A stretch of 64,000 bases of DNA from Jiulongibacter sediminis. Lineage in GTDB: Bacteria > Bacteroidota > Bacteroidia > Cytophagales > Spirosomataceae. Where the stretch lies: the NCBI RefSeq assembly GCF_001306455.1, contig NZ_LGTQ01000005.1:992001-1056000 (forward strand), read 5' to 3'. Position 1 is the first letter of the stretch; every line of letters begins with the position of its first letter. The notes below the pieces were generated by a model that worked only from the letters and a program-made list of their open reading frames with translations, did not search any database and was not told the origin of the DNA. Below, in pieces: positions 1 through 7,652 of this stretch. The position numbers were made by a program, and so were the translations under genes.

Positions 1-1394
1 TCACCTCAGGAGTAGTTCTGAATGGTTCAGCCAATGTTATAACGGCAAATGTTGAAGCTTCAAACGGTGTGGTTCACCTGATTGATGAGGTCTTGATTCC
101 CGAAGACTTCTTTGCCCAAACCATTACACAAATTGCTACTTCTAACTCTGACTTTAGTATTCTTGCCAGCATTCTTGCTCGTCCCGAAATGAGCGATCTG
201 TTAGCAGCAGCGTCCAATCCTTCTAGTACACTCACGGTATTTGCTCCCACAAATCAAGCTTTTACCAATCTCCTCGCTACCTTATCAACTTTAGGAATTA
301 ATAGTTTAGATGAGCTGCCGAGTGGGCTATTGGCAGAAATCGTTCAATATCATATCATAGGAAATACAGTTCTTTCAGGAGATTTGAGTGAGGGAGAAGT
401 TCAGACGTTGTTGAGTGAAGAAAGTGTTAGCGTTAGCCTGGCTAATGGTGTAATGATCAACAATGCCAACGTGGTTCAGGCCGATGTTCAAGCCATAAAT
501 GGAGTTGTACACGCCGTAGATCAGGTTTTAATACCCAGCTTTATTGCAAACGCCTTGGGAACAATCTCTCAAAGTATAGTTTTCAACCCTGATTACACAA
601 TTCTGGCAGCAGCTTTACGTAAAGCCGGGTTACTCAACACCTTATCAACTACTGACAATTTAACGCTATTTGCTCCAACGAACGATGCTTTTACCGCCGC
701 AGGAATCACTTCTCTTGATGGTCTCACGGCTGAATCCCTAACACCAATTCTTCTCTATCATGTATTGGGAGCCAAGGTTACATCAAACCTTTTGCCTGCA
801 TCAGGAATTGCCACTACTCTTCAAGGCGATAATCTGTACCTGGGCTATTTAGGTTCTGGAGGAGTGCTGATCAATGGACTATCCAACATTGTTGCGGTAG
901 ACGAAGAATTAGGATCTGGCGTAATTCATCAGATTGATAATGTCTTGACACCTCCTTCCCCGGATGTTGTTGACGTCGCGGTAGCCATGAGTCAGGCAGA
1001 GACAGCTGAATTTACAGTTCTCACAAGTCTGCTGACTTCACCCGACTTTGCCGCTGTAACTCAAGCACTAAAAACTGCGGAAAACGTTACAGTTTTTGCA
1101 CCAACTGATGCTGCGTTTGCCGAAATAGCCGATGTCATTCCAACGCTTACAGTTGATCAGATTACTTCAATTCTTCAATACCACGTACTAGGTGACAGAG
1201 TTTTCAGTACTGATTTGACCAATGGACAAACGGCTACAACTTTGAACGGACAAACATTCCAAATCAATTTGGGAGCCACCGCCACTATTACAGACAAATC
1301 CGGAGGCCGTGATGCACAGATTCTGGAGACCAACGTTCACGGAAGAAATGGCGTCATTCATGTCATTGATAAAGTAATACTACCTGAATTATAA
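1..1394 (+). CDS. Tandem fasciclin (FAS1) domain surface protein, 5' end cut off
   Basis: The reading frame is open from base 3 of the window, so the gene starts upstream. The GTG at 69 is an internal valine codon, not a start. About 463 residues are visible. They contain the end of one FAS1 domain and three whole ones (about residues 34-180, 181-315 and 325-463). Each domain ends with a form of NGVVHxIDxVLxP, seen four times, and the three full ones carry an APTNxAF or APTDxAF motif. FAS1 proteins are extracellular or surface adhesion modules. No T9SS sorting domain follows the last FAS1 repeat, which ends the protein. A signal or lipoprotein peptide would lie outside the window. The domain call is secure; the ligand is unknown. 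Confidence 0.93.
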   Translation, partial: TSGVVLNGSANVITANVEASNGVVHLIDEVLIPEDFFAQTITQIATSNSDFSILASILARPEMSDLLAAASNPSSTLTVFAPTNQAFTNLLATLSTLGINSLDELPSGLLAEIVQYHIIGNTVLSGDLSEGEVQTLLSEESVSVSLANGVMINNANVVQADVQAINGVVHAVDQVLIPSFIANALGTISQSIVFNPDYTILAAALRKAGLLNTLSTTDNLTLFAPTNDAFTAAGITSLDGLTAESLTPILLYHVLGAKVTSNLLPASGIATTLQGDNLYLGYLGSGGVLINGLSNIVAVDEELGSGVIHQIDNVLTPPSPDVVDVAVAMSQAETAEFTVLTSLLTSPDFAAVTQALKTAENVTVFAPTDAAFAEIADVIPTLTVDQITSILQYHVLGDRVFSTDLTNGQTATTLNGQTFQINLGATATITDKSGGRDAQILETNVHGRNGVIHVIDKVILPEL

Positions 1395-1404
1395 AATGAG
1401 CTGG

Positions 1405-1435
1405 AAGGTGACTCCAACGAGTCACCTTCTTAATT
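1405..1435 (+). terminator. Intrinsic terminator of the FAS1 gene
   Basis: A perfect 10-bp stem, AAGGTGACTC (1405-1414) with GAGTCACCTT (1419-1428), closes a CAAC loop 10 bases after the FAS1 stop codon. A T-rich stretch follows (CTTAATTTC), although there is no long pure T run. Confidence 0.7.
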
Positions 1436-1451
1436 TCTAAATCACAGTCCA

Positions 1452-1607
1452 ATGTTTAATCTATTCAAATCGAAAAAAGAGAAGCTGCAACTGAAACATA
1501 GAAAACTGCTTGAGCAGGCTTTCCAAATGTCAAGAATTGATCGCTCAAAATCGGATCAATTACACGCGGAAGCGGGAAAAGTATTAGAGGAAATAGAAAA
1601 ACTTTAA
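1452..1607 (+). CDS. Small conserved Lacal_2735-type protein (51 aa)
   Basis: A 51-residue frame begins MFNLFKSKKEKLQLKHRKLL and ends LEEIEKL. The pattern matches the tiny Bacteroidota family named Lacal_2735 (DUF6435): an MFxLFKxKKEKL start, an LLEQAF segment, then SxxDRxxSDxxxAEA. The protein is charged, probably two helices, with no signal peptide or membrane segment. Its function is unknown. It lies between the FAS1 terminator and the hydrolase promoter, so it seems to be its own unit. The family assignment rests on memory of the pattern. Confidence 0.75.
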   Translation: MFNLFKSKKEKLQLKHRKLLEQAFQMSRIDRSKSDQLHAEAGKVLEEIEKL

Positions 1608-1622
1608 TTCCCGTTTTTTAAT

Positions 1623-1630
1623 TATTTTTG
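1623..1630 (+). promoter_or_regulatory. -7 promoter element TATTTTTG upstream of the hydrolase
   Basis: TATTTTTG fits the Bacteroidota sigma-70 -7 consensus TAnnTTTG and lies 21 bases before the ATG at 1652. No clear TTTG -33 element is seen at the expected distance. Confidence 0.5.
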
Positions 1631-1651
1631 GGCAAACCCTGTTGAAAAATC

Positions 1652-2656
1652 ATGCTTAAAAAGCCCTTTATCTTTGTTGTCGGAACCATCATTCTTGCTC
1701 TTGGTTTAACTTATTATTTCGGCCCAAGACCAGAAAAACCAGATCTGCAAAAAGAATACTCTTTTGACTTACCCAATGAATTAGGTCAACTCGAAGCCAA
1801 AATTACTCAGGAAGAGCAAAATATTGATGGTATCAAAAAAGACAATGAGGCTGAATTCGTTTGGGCAGACAGCATTCCAAGGGTCACAGAATATTCCATC
1901 GTCTATATTCATGGCTTTTCTGCTTCGCATGAAGAAGGTGCTCCTGTTCATGAAAATCTGGCAAAAAAATATCACGCTAACCTTTTCAAGGCACGAATGG
2001 CCGAGCATGGCACTGATCGTGGTGATGAAACAATGGCTGAACTCACGACCGATCGTTATATTGAAACTGCTGAGCGGGCACTGGCTATCGGTAGAAAAAT
2101 TGGTAAAAAAGTGATTATTGTGGCCACATCTGCAGGTGGAGCTCTTTCCTTACATCTGGCTTCAAAGCATGACGACATTGAAGCAATGGTTCTTTATTCC
2201 CCATGTATTCAGATTTATGACGAAAATGCCGCACTTCTTGATGACCCCTGGGGGCTCAAGCTTGGTCAAATGGTACAGGGAAAGCCTTTCAATGATATTA
2301 CTCCGGCCAATGAAAACCAGCCGCTTTACTGGACCATGCATTACCGTCTGGAAGCCTTAGTCGCCCTTCAAAATCTACTTACTCACACCATGAATGAAGA
2401 GACCTTCTCAAAGGTGACATGCCCGGTTTTTGTAGGTTATTATTACAAAGACGAAGAAAATCAGGATAAGGTCGTTTCAGTTCCGGCAATCCTCAATATG
2501 TATGACCAACTGGGTTCAGAACATAAGGTCAAAAAAGCTTTTCCAAATGCCGCAAATCACGTTTTAGCATCATGGGTTTTGTCCAGTGATGTCGCAGGTG
2601 TTCAGATGGAAACAGAGAAATTCCTCGATGAAATAGTGGATAAGACTACTCTTTAA
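1652..2656 (+). CDS. Membrane-anchored alpha/beta hydrolase
   Basis: This 334-residue protein starts with a hydrophobic segment (about residues 5-24) that acts as a signal anchor or uncleaved signal. An alpha/beta hydrolase fold follows: YIHGFSAS, a strand and oxyanion-type motif near residue 90, the nucleophile elbow VATSAGGA near residue 170, and a late histidine in NAANHVLAS. The elbow is ATSAG instead of GxSxG, so the first glycine is an alanine. The substrate is unknown; esterase or monoacylglycerol-lipase-like activity is possible. Its last 11 bases overlap the convergent T9SS cargo gene, so no separate terminator fits between them. Confidence 0.8.
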   Translation: MLKKPFIFVVGTIILALGLTYYFGPRPEKPDLQKEYSFDLPNELGQLEAKITQEEQNIDGIKKDNEAEFVWADSIPRVTEYSIVYIHGFSASHEEGAPVHENLAKKYHANLFKARMAEHGTDRGDETMAELTTDRYIETAERALAIGRKIGKKVIIVATSAGGALSLHLASKHDDIEAMVLYSPCIQIYDENAALLDDPWGLKLGQMVQGKPFNDITPANENQPLYWTMHYRLEALVALQNLLTHTMNEETFSKVTCPVFVGYYYKDEENQDKVVSVPAILNMYDQLGSEHKVKKAFPNAANHVLASWVLSSDVAGVQMETEKFLDEIVDKTTL

Positions 2657-4973
2657 CTACTTTAAAGAAGTGCCAAACACGGCTTTTATCCATCAGTTTC
2701 AAAACATAAACGCCGTCCGATAAACCTCTTAGATCAATCAAATCAGCAGAAATCGGCAAGTCATAGCTTTTCCCGTTTAATGCTACGGCAGAAGCCCTGA
2801 GAAAGTGCTTCTCAATATTAACACGAAGAAAATCTTTTGTTGGATTCGGATAAGGAGCGAGATACTGCTCAGAAGCTAGAGAACTCAATACTTTCTGAAC
2901 CTCCACCGTAAGTTCCGCCGAGCCAACACAACCACGGCTATTGGTAACCTGAACGCTATAAACACCAGCATTAGCCTGAGCAGCATTTTGAACAAGCGGG
3001 TTTTGCTCAGACGAACTAAAACCGTTTGGACCTGTCCATTGATAAGTAGAGCCGCCAGTCGCTGACAGCTGAATATCTGCTCCTTCATTTACCGTTCCGC
3101 CGCCGGAAGCTGTGGCATTGACAGTAGCCACCTCAATTTCAATTTGCTCCTCCTGGCTTTCAGCACAGCCAGTTTTTTGACAGGAAGCACTGTAAGTAGT
3201 ACTGCTTGCAGGAGAAACAAGAATATCCGATGTGGTTTCAGAAGTAGACCAAAGCAAATTTCCAAGATCACAGGTTCCTGAAAGGGTGATAGCCTCATCC
3301 GTTTCCGGGCATTTAAAATCAGCCGAACTGGTTAGAACCGGCTTTTGTAATTCCTGAATGGAGATATTGATAGCTTCCGATTCCAGACCTTCATGATTTT
3401 TGAAAATGAGTTGATAATCACCTTTCTCAATAGCTTCAGGTAAATTGAAACCAGACTCATTTTGAGTCAATATCATATTTCCACCTTCATTGATAATTTC
3501 CACGGAACTGATAGCATCTGATGAAGAGACCTCGAGCTTTTCACCGGCACAATAGTCGTTTCTGTTTAACTGAACCACCAGTTTCTGCTCCAAACCAAAC
3601 TCACCTTCCGGGCTTATGTAGTTTGTGTAAAGGTCATATTCCTCTACGTTGATATCGTCATTTTTACTCCCCGAGTAAAGAGCAATGACTCCCCCACTTT
3701 CATGCGGAACTAAGCGGTAATTACTCCACCATTTAAAGTCGGTCAACTGAAGCCCAAATTCACCAAAAAGCTGATTTCCGTTTGCATCTAAATGCTGAAT
3801 AGACATATCAAAACCAACCGCTTTTGAGGTAAACCACATCACATAACATCCGCCTTCCCCGTCTGAAGCAAACTTATGCGGGGTAAAATAACTTTTGCCT
3901 GCTTGTGTTTTGAATACCGGCTTTTGCCATAAGACATTACCCTGAGCATCTACTCCGGCAGCCATCATTTTAGTTTCGGTGAGGTTGGGTTCATTCCAGG
4001 CCATGATTCCACCACCGTTCTCGTTGGGACCGATATGAATGTCATAAGCATTATTTGTACCCAGCACCACACCGCCTGTTTTCCAGATGTTATTGAGGTT
4101 TTGATCTAGCTTTTGGGCGACAACCTTTTTTGGACCGGAGCCGGATAAACTGCGTCCCAAATAGGTAAAACCATCAATATTTTGAAAATCATCAATTCTT
4201 GACTCTCCTGAGAAAGAGTTATTTAAAACCGACTTTAAACCAACCAAATTTTGACCGGATAAATCATACTTAAACCCTTTAAAATCTTCAGGACCAGATT
4301 GCCTCACAAAAACGTCCAAAGTCCCTTCCCGTTTGTCGAAAGCAACTTTTGAGCCTTCTGCAAAAGCCAATTTTAAATTCACAGACTCCCCTTTTTGCAG
4401 GTCAGAATCGAACTTTTGAAGAACTAACTGATCCCCACTTCCACCGGGGGCATTATAAACCAGAAATAGATTTGTGACTGAATCCTCTCCAACAGTCAGC
4501 ACCGCTTTATTGATATCAGAATTTAATATGCTTTGAGCTACCAAAATACCTTCTGAAGACATAAGCTCACCTGAATTGCTCACTTTAGTGATTCGAATAT
4601 TCTTAATATTCGGCTGTGAAGAATTAATTATCTCATGCCAAACTACAACCAAATCGCCGTTCTGAGAGATAAATAATGATTTCGCGGCCAGTTGAAGGCT
4701 CACACCCGAAATAATCTTCCCTATTCTAAGACCTCCGGAGGTGAACTGAGACTCACCAAATTGATTTAACTTCTGTACATAAATCTCACCATTGCCTGAC
4801 CTAAAGTCGGTCCAGGCGTAGTAACTATTCCCTCGATCATCCGAATTAAACGCCACATCAAACTCCGTAGCGGGCCCCTGAGCCATAGGCAAAGGAGTTT
4901 TGTCATTATTGTTCCATTGGGCAGTGGCCGAAATGGCCGTAGTGAGCAGCAAAAAAATTGTCTTAAGCTTCAT
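2646..4973 (-). CDS. T9SS cargo protein with propeller-like repeats and Ig-like domains
   Basis: The 775-residue precursor starts with a signal peptide (MKLKTIFLLLTTAISATAQ). The first two thirds contain repeated units of the form (V/M)xW followed by QxLDxxGN, as in secreted propeller-type proteins. Ig/PKD-like domains follow at about residues 540-695, including ATGGSTYQWTGPNGFSS. The last 75 residues are a type A T9SS sorting domain: PYPNPTKDFLRV, a central L-DLRGLSDGVYVLKL pattern, then a basic aromatic end. The protein should cross the outer membrane by the type IX system and be released or anchored. It overlaps the next leftward gene's end by 11 bases at its start, suggesting co-transcription. 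The exact role is unknown. Confidence 0.88.
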   Translation of the reverse strand: MKLKTIFLLLTTAISATAQWNNNDKTPLPMAQGPATEFDVAFNSDDRGNSYYAWTDFRSGNGEIYVQKLNQFGESQFTSGGLRIGKIISGVSLQLAAKSLFISQNGDLVVVWHEIINSSQPNIKNIRITKVSNSGELMSSEGILVAQSILNSDINKAVLTVGEDSVTNLFLVYNAPGGSGDQLVLQKFDSDLQKGESVNLKLAFAEGSKVAFDKREGTLDVFVRQSGPEDFKGFKYDLSGQNLVGLKSVLNNSFSGESRIDDFQNIDGFTYLGRSLSGSGPKKVVAQKLDQNLNNIWKTGGVVLGTNNAYDIHIGPNENGGGIMAWNEPNLTETKMMAAGVDAQGNVLWQKPVFKTQAGKSYFTPHKFASDGEGGCYVMWFTSKAVGFDMSIQHLDANGNQLFGEFGLQLTDFKWWSNYRLVPHESGGVIALYSGSKNDDINVEEYDLYTNYISPEGEFGLEQKLVVQLNRNDYCAGEKLEVSSSDAISSVEIINEGGNMILTQNESGFNLPEAIEKGDYQLIFKNHEGLESEAINISIQELQKPVLTSSADFKCPETDEAITLSGTCDLGNLLWSTSETTSDILVSPASSTTYSASCQKTGCAESQEEQIEIEVATVNATASGGGTVNEGADIQLSATGGSTYQWTGPNGFSSSEQNPLVQNAAQANAGVYSVQVTNSRGCVGSAELTVEVQKVLSSLASEQYLAPYPNPTKDFLRVNIEKHFLRASAVALNGKSYDLPISADLIDLRGLSDGVYVLKLMDKSRVWHFFKVVKE

Positions 4974-5313
4974 TAGAAGGCAGGAAAGCGTAAATAAGCA
5001 ATATTAAAGTATTGATAAAAAGGCCCAGCGACTCTCGTCCGAGTTCTATATTGATGGTTTTCATGCCCATTTCATTGAGCATCACTCCTTCCCACTGTTC
5101 AGGATAAAGGCTTACTCCCCAAAGAAAATAAACGATTGCCGGCAGGATAAATACCAACGATGAATCCTTGTATTTCATTTTACGCCAGCCTAAAAAGGCC
5201 ACAATTAAATAAATGGGTATCCAGATATGCGGATCCGGGTCATTCCATTGAAAGAATGCGAAAAGAAGCATGAGAGCAATGCTGAGGTATAACAGACTCT
5301 TTTTTACTGACAT
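4963..5313 (-). CDS. TMEM220-like small integral membrane protein
   Basis: This 116-residue protein has about four membrane segments and the motif FQWNDPDPHIWIPIY near residue 20. That motif is typical of the transmembrane family 220 found in Bacteroidota and eukaryotes. Its function is unknown. Its stop overlaps the start of the T9SS cargo gene by 11 bases, so the two are probably translated from one mRNA. The start is the ATG giving MSVKKSLLYLSIALML. Confidence 0.8.
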   Translation of the reverse strand: MSVKKSLLYLSIALMLLFAFFQWNDPDPHIWIPIYLIVAFLGWRKMKYKDSSLVFILPAIVYFLWGVSLYPEQWEGVMLNEMGMKTINIELGRESLGLFINTLILLIYAFLPSNEA

Positions 5314-5379
5314 AGCAAATAGGAAGATTATTTGGGGCGAATTTAGTGGAATTCCTGCACTAAAAATAAAACAGACTGA

Positions 5380-5411
5380 TTTGGGGACCTATACAAATAT
5401 TCTTACCTTTG
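5380..5411 (+). promoter_or_regulatory. Full Bacteroidota promoter of the SRP RNA gene
   Basis: A TTTG -33 element (5380-5383) and a TACCTTTG -7 element (5404-5411) are separated by 20 bases, fitting TTTG-N19/20-TAnnTTTG. The RNA's first stem base is at about 5416, four to five bases after the -7 box. That distance gives an internal measure of where transcription starts in this genome. Confidence 0.85.
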
Positions 5412-5414
5412 TGA

Positions 5415-5501
5415 CGGCAAATTACCAGCTCCTGCTGAATCCCCCAGGACCGGAAGGTAGCAAGGGTAGGCGGTTGTAGCGGTGAATTTGCCATTTTTTT
5501 T
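5415..5501 (+). ncRNA. ffs: Signal recognition particle RNA (4.5S type)
   Basis: The conserved Ffh-binding helix 8 is visible: the core CAGGACCGGAAGGTAGCA (5445-5462) contains the GGAAG tetraloop region and the asymmetric AGCA loop. GGCAAATT (5416-5423) pairs with AATTTGCC (5485-5492) to close the hairpin. A run of eight T follows at 5494-5501 and should act as terminator. This is the short bacterial form without an Alu domain. It works with Ffh and FtsY in co-translational membrane targeting. The exact ends are inferred from the stem and the promoter. Confidence 0.93.
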
Positions 5502-5547
5502 GAAACTTATTTTATAATTGTCAATCTGACATTTAAAACTATATCTC

Positions 5548-6204
5548 ATGAAATTTTTTATCGATACAGCTAGTCTGAAAGATATTCAGGAAGCTCAGGA
5601 TCTAGGTGTTCTGGACGGAGTTACAACTAACCCATCGCTAATGGCCAAAGAAGGAATTGGTGGTGAAGAGAACGTAAAGAATCACTACAAAGCCATCTGC
5701 GAAATTGTGGACGGAGATGTAAGTGCTGAAGTAATCTCTACTGATTTTGAAGGTATCGTTAGAGAAGGTGAAGAACTTGTAAAGCTTGATGATCAGATTG
5801 TGGTAAAAGTACCAATGATCAAAGACGGTATCAAGGCCATCAAATATTTCTCAGAAAGAGGGATCAGAACGAACTGTACACTTGTTTTCTCTGCGGGTCA
5901 GGCTCTTTTGGCTGCCAAAGCAGGTGCTACTTATGTTTCTCCTTTTATTGGTCGTTTGGATGATATCTCAACCGACGGTCTTCAATTGATTCAGGATATC
6001 AGAGACATTTATGATAACTACGGTTATACCACTGAAATTCTGGCGGCTTCTGTACGTCACCCAATGCACATTCTGGAATGTGCTAAAATTGGTGCCGATG
6101 TAATGACCGGACCACTTTCAGCCATTCTTGCATTATTGAAGCATCCGTTGACAGATAATGGTTTAGCCCAATTTTTAGCAGATCATGCCAAAGTGAACGG
6201 CTAA
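5548..6204 (+). CDS. tal: Transaldolase (TalC/MipB small type)
   Basis: This 218-residue protein is the short transaldolase type of the pentose phosphate pathway. It moves a dihydroxyacetone unit from sedoheptulose 7-phosphate to glyceraldehyde 3-phosphate. The Schiff-base lysine is K87 in VVKVP, and the N-terminal MKFFIDTAS and GVTTNPSL motifs are typical. Two sites separate transaldolases from fructose-6-phosphate aldolases: E61 in SAEV (aldolases have Gln) and F133 in SPFIGR (aldolases have Tyr). Both point to transaldolase. The gene follows the SRP RNA; I see no strong promoter of its own in the short gap. Confidence 0.95.
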   Translation: MKFFIDTASLKDIQEAQDLGVLDGVTTNPSLMAKEGIGGEENVKNHYKAICEIVDGDVSAEVISTDFEGIVREGEELVKLDDQIVVKVPMIKDGIKAIKYFSERGIRTNCTLVFSAGQALLAAKAGATYVSPFIGRLDDISTDGLQLIQDIRDIYDNYGYTTEILAASVRHPMHILECAKIGADVMTGPLSAILALLKHPLTDNGLAQFLADHAKVNG

Positions 6205-6227
6205 GTCTTTCATAATCATTTTTAAAG

Positions 6228-6286
6228 AATTCCGGTTTTACTCATCAAAGTTATATCTTTGCTGAGCCTCAAAACCGGATTTTTTT
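6228..6286 (+). terminator. Terminator of tal with a promoter in its loop
   Basis: TCCGGTTTT (6231-6239) pairs with AAAACCGGA (6271-6279), and seven T follow (6280-6286), directly before the ftsE ATG. The 31-base loop contains the -7 element TATCTTTG. Read-through RNA from tal would carry both stem arms. RNA started at the inner promoter (about 6266) would lack the 5' arm. Confidence 0.65.
6254..6261 (+). promoter_or_regulatory. -7 promoter element TATCTTTG of ftsE
   Basis: This is an exact match to TAnnTTTG, 25 bases before the ftsE ATG and inside the loop of the preceding terminator. The -33 position has no good TTTG. Confidence 0.6.
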
Positions 6287-6961
6287 ATGGTCATTTCTGT
6301 CAAAAACGCTGACATTTATCAAAAGGAACAACTCATTCTCTCAGATGTAAATTTTGAGGTCAATGAAGGCGAATTTGTTTACCTGATTGGCAAAACAGGC
6401 AGCGGAAAATCGTCACTTCTCAAAACGCTTTATGCCGAGCTGTGGCTTGAAAAAGGACAGGCTACTGTTGCAGGTTTTGACCTTCACGTATTAAGAAAAA
6501 AAGATACTCCGGAGTTGAGAAGGAAAATTGGAATCGTGTTTCAGGATTTTCAATTATTGACCGACAGGAACGTCAAAAAGAACCTTGAATTTTTTCTCAA
6601 AGCCATGGGCTGGAAAGAAAAAAGTCAAATTGATGCCCGTGTGGCCGAGGTTCTTGTTCAGGTTGATCTACCAGATGTTCTTCAAAAAATGCCCCACCAG
6701 CTTTCAGGGGGTGAACAGCAGCGTATTTCTATTGCCAGGGCTTTACTGAATCATCCGCAAATTATCATGGCTGATGAGCCTACAGGGAACCTGGACCCGG
6801 AAAAGTCACTGGATATTCTGAAGTTGTTTATGAAAATCAATAAAGAATCAAACACCGCTGTTTTGATGGCAACTCATGATCTGGAATTGATTGAACGCTT
6901 TCCAAGAAGAACCATTTTCTGTGATAAGGGCACTGTTAACGATCTTACAGAAAGTTTGTAA
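6287..6961 (+). CDS. ftsE: Cell division ABC ATPase FtsE
   Basis: This 224-residue ABC ATPase has Walker A GKTGSGKSS (about residue 36), a Q-loop in VFQDFQLL, the signature LSGGEQQR, Walker B IIMADEPTGNLDP and the switch histidine in MATHDLEL. Length, sequence and the FQDFQLL/DEPTGNLDP pattern fit FtsE. FtsE pairs with FtsX to activate peptidoglycan hydrolases at the septum. The partner ftsX is not adjacent but lies at 14412. A LolD-type ATPase is the main alternative. The last 17 bases overlap the convergent barrel gene. Confidence 0.82.
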   Translation: MVISVKNADIYQKEQLILSDVNFEVNEGEFVYLIGKTGSGKSSLLKTLYAELWLEKGQATVAGFDLHVLRKKDTPELRRKIGIVFQDFQLLTDRNVKKNLEFFLKAMGWKEKSQIDARVAEVLVQVDLPDVLQKMPHQLSGGEQQRISIARALLNHPQIIMADEPTGNLDPEKSLDILKLFMKINKESNTAVLMATHDLELIERFPRRTIFCDKGTVNDLTESL

Positions 6962-7652
6962 GATTTAATCGAATCTGAAAATTCGAATGCTTGATTACAC
7001 TTTTATCGTGGTATATTTCATCGTAGCCTACAACAGGATTTTGTATGATATAGAATGAATCGCGGCGAGTAGTTGTAATTTTCTCAGAATCCTGAAAGTA
7101 AAGACCCAAATCAACATATCTGGGGTCACCGTCTTTTTTCAACCATTTGATGCCAATTCCAGCTCCTAATCCATAATTTTTTGTGGTCTTGGTATCTCCA
7201 AAAACTTTGCGGGTTTCACCTTCTCCGAGCAACTCGGTAACTTTTGAATTCACAAAAGCTGGTCCCGCAAAGAGATCAAAAAATGGATTAATCTTACTTG
7301 CCCCTGAAACCGGTCGCCATCGAGCCACAAAATTTAGCCAATAATAATTATGCTGATTGGTAAAGCGGTTTTTCTGGTAATAATCCACAGGATCAGAACC
7401 CCACCCAAGCAATCCGAACTCCCCTCCTACCATAATGGGAGAGTTGCGGTCTGATTTGGAAATAGGATTAAAAAGATAACCTCCAACTAAACCAATTTTA
7501 GAAGTATTTTTATCAAACCCGTCGAGGTATTCTTTGTAAGATCCTACGGCATTGGCGTTTAAAGGCCCCCAATACCACGATCCTTTGTCAACATATTGAG
7601 CTTTTGAATTAAAAAAAATGCTTAAAAAAAGTAAAGTTAGAAAGTACCTCAT
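6945..7652 (-). CDS. Outer membrane beta-barrel protein downstream of porX
   Basis: The ATG at 7652 is chosen. It overlaps the porX stop as ATGA and gives a clean signal peptide (MRYFLTLLFLSIFFNSKAQ). The 235-residue protein then shows alternating strands, repeated aromatic-Gly patterns (GLGAGIGIKWL, LGLYFQDSE) and ends with RLNLTNFL, whose final aromatic-hydrophobic pair is typical of outer membrane barrels. It resembles the generic outer membrane beta-barrel families but is not recognisably PorT. Tight coupling to porX suggests an envelope role. The function is unknown. Confidence 0.72.
   Translation of the reverse strand: MRYFLTLLFLSIFFNSKAQYVDKGSWYWGPLNANAVGSYKEYLDGFDKNTSKIGLVGGYLFNPISKSDRNSPIMVGGEFGLLGWGSDPVDYYQKNRFTNQHNYYWLNFVARWRPVSGASKINPFFDLFAGPAFVNSKVTELLGEGETRKVFGDTKTTKNYGLGAGIGIKWLKKDGDPRYVDLGLYFQDSEKITTTRRDSFYIIQNPVVGYDEIYHDKSVIKHSNFQIRLNLTNFL

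Noticed and set aside
5512-5519. TATAATTG as promoter of tal
   Set aside because: It has one mismatch to TAnnTTTG and its only TTTG partner lies inside the SRP RNA; too weak to list.
5548-6204. Fructose-6-phosphate aldolase instead of transaldolase
   Set aside because: E61 and F133 are the transaldolase residues; aldolases have Gln and Tyr at these sites.
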